48,038 nucleotides of DNA from Bacteroidales bacterium (GTDB lineage: Bacteria; Bacteroidota; Bacteroidia; Bacteroidales; UBA4181). The stretch spans positions 1-48,038 of the forward strand of contig JAISCQ010000274.1 of the NCBI GenBank assembly GCA_031265445.1, written 5' to 3'. The stretch's first letter is position 1, and each line of letters starts with the position of its first letter. The translations under genes and the position numbers were made by a program. The notes below the pieces were generated by a model that made no database searches, had not been told where the DNA came from, and worked only from the letters and a program-made list of their open reading frames with translations. This document shows positions 45,033 through 48,038 of the stretch, in pieces.

Positions 45033-46169
45033 TTACTGGGAATCGTCGTAAGTATAATCTTCTTTCAAGGGGATAAATTCCCACATATCATCAAACCAGG
45101 ATCCCCCGGAGTTACCCAGACCGACAAATGCCCGTCGCGTATTCGGGAAAGAGAAAGCTACTGCCCCTCCCCTTGACGATCTGGATAAATTATTGTAAAA
45201 ATATGTTCTTTGTGTCCACAAATCATTTTCATGATCATATTCCCATACGGAAGATTTGTTTTCGCCCGCCGCAATGTGTCCCCTCAACTGTCCGCCTTCG
45301 GATACTGTGGTAAAAGCAATGCCAAAGGATCGCGCAAGATCGCCATAGTCATCGTCATAATCTTCGTCCGGATTTGCGTTATTCATATTTTTTTTCGCCG
45401 TCCAGGGTTTTGCTCCGGCAGGATCGAACAGCCAGAAGTCGGTAATGGTGCCGCCCGAATTCCTGCCAAGACAAATATAGGCTTTGTTATCGAGTACAAA
45501 TACTGTAGCGCCGGCTCTTTTACCACCACCGTAGCCGCTTACCGATGTCCATTTGCCATGCAACGTACCGGCGCCGCTTTCATTCGGAGTTGTACCTTCA
45601 GGATCGAATTGCCAGAAATCGAGCATATAATCTTTTTCCGGTTCTTCGGTATAACCTGTTCCGACGTAACCGTACTCTTTGCCGTTTACCGTAAGCGAAA
45701 AGGCAATAGCGCCCCGTCTCGCAACTCCCGGTAGCGGAGCGATAGAATCCCACGTATCAGTGGCCGGATCATACCGCCAAAAATCCCTCATATCGGTTAA
45801 ATCACCGTCCCATCCGGTACCCACGTACCCGTAGCTTTTTCCTCCTGCCGTGAGCGAAAAGCCGACAGCCTGCTGACGGGCTTGTCCGGGAAAAACTCTC
45901 AACTGTTCGTTCCAGCTCCCTCTACCATCCGCCTCCGTATGCCTTATAGCGTATACTTCCCTGCGTGCACGCTGGGTAGCGCTGCTGCCATTATATCCGC
46001 AGCAAACATATCCCTGATCGCCAATAACAAAAGTGGCCGCATGTGACCTCGCTCCTTTGGGGAAAGGAGCCCGGCGCTGCCAGTCGCCGATTAATTCTTC
46101 TTCGCTATCGCTTCCGCATGCAACAAATACACCTGCCAATATCAGAAAAAACCACTTAAATGTCTTCAT
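45033..46169 (-). CDS. Kelch-repeat (galactose-oxidase-like beta-propeller) lipoprotein
   Basis: Repeated GYVGTGWDGDLTDMRDFWRYDPATDTWDSIAPLPGVARRGAIAFS-type kelch units; lipobox VACG. Confidence 0.85.
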   Translation of the reverse strand: MKTFKWFFLILAGVFVACGSDSEEELIGDWQRRAPFPKGARSHAATFVIGDQGYVCCGYNGSSATQRARREVYAIRHTEADGRGSWNEQLRVFPGQARQQAVGFSLTAGGKSYGYVGTGWDGDLTDMRDFWRYDPATDTWDSIAPLPGVARRGAIAFSLTVNGKEYGYVGTGYTEEPEKDYMLDFWQFDPEGTTPNESGAGTLHGKWTSVSGYGGGKRAGATVFVLDNKAYICLGRNSGGTITDFWLFDPAGAKPWTAKKNMNNANPDEDYDDDYGDLARSFGIAFTTVSEGGQLRGHIAAGENKSSVWEYDHENDLWTQRTYFYNNLSRSSRGGAVAFSFPNTRRAFVGLGNSGGSWFDDMWEFIPLKEDYTYDDSQ

Positions 46170-46476
46170 TCAATATATAATATTAATTTACCAACCCTAA
46201 CGGGTCTTCTTTTGTTTTATTGTTTGTATTACTCAATTTTTCAAAAACGCACCAAAAGTATTGGGTCATTGGCTCATCTCAAAATATATTCTACCAATCA
46301 GTGTTTTTTATAATTCAATCGTTATTTTTTATCTGCAAAAATGAAAATCATCTCATTTCAAGCTTAAAGGTTGTAAAATCAGCTTTCATGGAAATATTAT
46401 CATCTTATGTCTAATAAATTTTTTGATCATCGAAAAAGATGATTAGTTTGTATCAGCATTTAATAAAGGAGGTAAT

Positions 46477-47940
46477 ATGAAAACTTTTTGGTTGAAATTG
46501 GGGCGGTTAGCCTTTTTGTGGGCGGCGATCCTGATCGTAGCAATATCAGGATGCAAAGACAATACAACAAATTGCGACGAGTGCCCAACATGTGAGGGTT
46601 GCCCGGATGTTCCCGACTATACCGAGGTTAACGAATTTATACGGGAATGGATGTATTACGTATATTATTGGAACACAAAGATAGACAGCAAGCTGCTGGA
46701 AAATTCACGACAATTCAAAGACGTTCCTGCGACAACTGTTCCTGAAGATTATTTCAATTCGCTGCTGTATGATCAATCGATGGTCGACACGAAAACCACC
46801 AGCGAATACGACCGGTGGAGCTTTTTAATTTCGTACGAAGAATATGCGAGCGTTATGGTAGAAGGCGAGTACAAAAGCTTTGGATATTTTCTCGCCCAGG
46901 CTTCCGATTATTCGGTTCGCGTGTGCTATGTCTATGAAGATTCGCCGATGGCAAAAGCGGGAATCGAACGGGGTTACAAATTGGTAAAACTTAATGGAAT
47001 CGATGTAATGACGCTTATTGGAAATAAAACCTTATTCAATAATGAACTGGCTAAAGGAACCAGTCGGTTTTTATTTGAGAATCGTCAAGGGGAACTTTTA
47101 GAAGAGAAAACAATCAGCGCTGCTGTAGTCAGGATAAATCCGATATTACGAAAAGAGAGATATTCGGTGGACGGTAAAAACGTTGGATATATCGTGTACA
47201 ACAGTTTTATTACCGCATCGGAAGAACTGATCACCGGCACGCTGAAAGAATTTAATGATGTTGATGAGCTGATTCTTGATCTCCGCTACAACGGTGGAGG
47301 AGATGTTTCCGTTGCCGATCATATCTGCGAATATTTGTTGCCGGAAACGGAAGAAACAGCAGACAGCACAGAGTTTGCAAAATATGTATACAGCAAACGT
47401 ACCAATGACAATTACAAAAATATTGGGCTAAGGGATGAGTTTCGCAAGATCAAGCGCAATGCCGACGCATTGAATCTGTCACGGCTGTTTGTTATTGTTT
47501 CGGATATGACCGCATCGGCAAGCGAAGAAGTGATCAACAGCATGAGACCTTTTATAAATGAAGTTATCCTTGTGGGCACGAAAACCGAAGGGAAACCGGT
47601 AGGAATGCTCGCTTTACCGTATCCTCAATACAACTCGAGGCAAATTAATGCAGGAATGCTGCCCGACTGGATCATTGCCGCCATCAATTTCAGAATCGAC
47701 AACAAGAGGGGAGAAGGCAGCTATTTTGCAGGAATGTCCCCGGATCATGAGGTGGATGATGATTTATACCATGATTTTGGAACGGATCCACAGACTTTGT
47801 CAGGCGAAAAATGTCTGCAAACCATCCTGGAGTATATAAAAACGGGTGGGTCTGTTTCCAGGTCAGCCAAGGCGGTCAGAAAAAACGCCCCAAGGCTGGT
47901 TGAGCTTAAAGGGATTCAAATTCATGCGGGCTGCATTTAA
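46477..47940 (+). CDS. S41 family (C-terminal processing) peptidase lipoprotein
   Basis: PDZ-like region SVRVCYVYEDSPMAKAGIERGYKLVKLNGIDV; ELILDLRYNGGGDVS; catalytic SDMTASASEEV; lipobox SGC. Confidence 0.88.
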   Translation: MKTFWLKLGRLAFLWAAILIVAISGCKDNTTNCDECPTCEGCPDVPDYTEVNEFIREWMYYVYYWNTKIDSKLLENSRQFKDVPATTVPEDYFNSLLYDQSMVDTKTTSEYDRWSFLISYEEYASVMVEGEYKSFGYFLAQASDYSVRVCYVYEDSPMAKAGIERGYKLVKLNGIDVMTLIGNKTLFNNELAKGTSRFLFENRQGELLEEKTISAAVVRINPILRKERYSVDGKNVGYIVYNSFITASEELITGTLKEFNDVDELILDLRYNGGGDVSVADHICEYLLPETEETADSTEFAKYVYSKRTNDNYKNIGLRDEFRKIKRNADALNLSRLFVIVSDMTASASEEVINSMRPFINEVILVGTKTEGKPVGMLALPYPQYNSRQINAGMLPDWIIAAINFRIDNKRGEGSYFAGMSPDHEVDDDLYHDFGTDPQTLSGEKCLQTILEYIKTGGSVSRSAKAVRKNAPRLVELKGIQIHAGCI

Positions 47941-47953
47941 GCAGGCGCAAGCG

Positions 47954-47965
47954 GTAGAGACGTGG
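47954..47965 (+). repeat. Half-copy of the GTAGAGACGTGG palindromic element
   Basis: gtagagacgtgg identical to the left arm of 12509-12536; located just after the S41 gene. Confidence 0.7.
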
Positions 47966-48038
47966 GGTGGCCCCCGGCTAAAAAAAAAGATGAATGGTAA
48001 TTTTTCCGAAAAGGGTGAATGTGGGGTTTTTTTTTTTT

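Noticed and set aside
47980-48038. Poly-A/poly-T runs at the window end as a biological feature
   Set aside because: Likely contig-edge low-complexity sequence; cannot be interpreted without the adjoining sequence.

Overview
This window looks like a Bacteroidetes (Bacteroidales-like) chromosome segment. It carries about 30 supported protein genes, repeated TAnnTTTG -7 promoter elements, a B12 lifestyle operon, lipoprotein signal peptides and PspC/PadR and HU-type genes. Main content, left to right: a Tat/lipobox GH36-like alpha-galactosidase; a 2267-aa multi-PAS/GAF hybrid histidine kinase with a degenerate receiver; an M24 peptidase; a DacB-type PBP; a 21-bp palindromic tandem repeat array; a Gfo/Idh/MocA oxidoreductase; an apparently orphan gldG; an esterase; a cobalamin riboswitch followed by btuB and a BtuG-like beta-propeller lipoprotein; a transposase remnant next to an AT-rich glycosyltransferase; a GT2; an ECF sigma factor; rsmG; recG; a hemerythrin-like protein; a GT2-DUF2062 fusion overlapping (93 bp antisense) an RND permease; a GH16; a DUF5040-like gene frameshifted by a 30-bp direct duplication; an HU-family gene next to an iteron-like 22-bp repeat region; a PspC/PadR/PspC operon with a 27-bp palindromic operator candidate; dapB; a TerB-like/ABCG transporter with a lipoprotein and a secreted protein; a divergent SiaB/SiaC partner-switching pair; pyrC; a kelch-type lipoprotein; and an S41 peptidase lipoprotein. 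The best candidates for something undescribed are the SiaBC/TerB-ABCG neighbourhood, the DUF5040 duplication (possible contraction-restored gene), the PadR operator candidate and the two intergenic repeat arrays. All family calls come from reading motifs by eye. No database searches were run.
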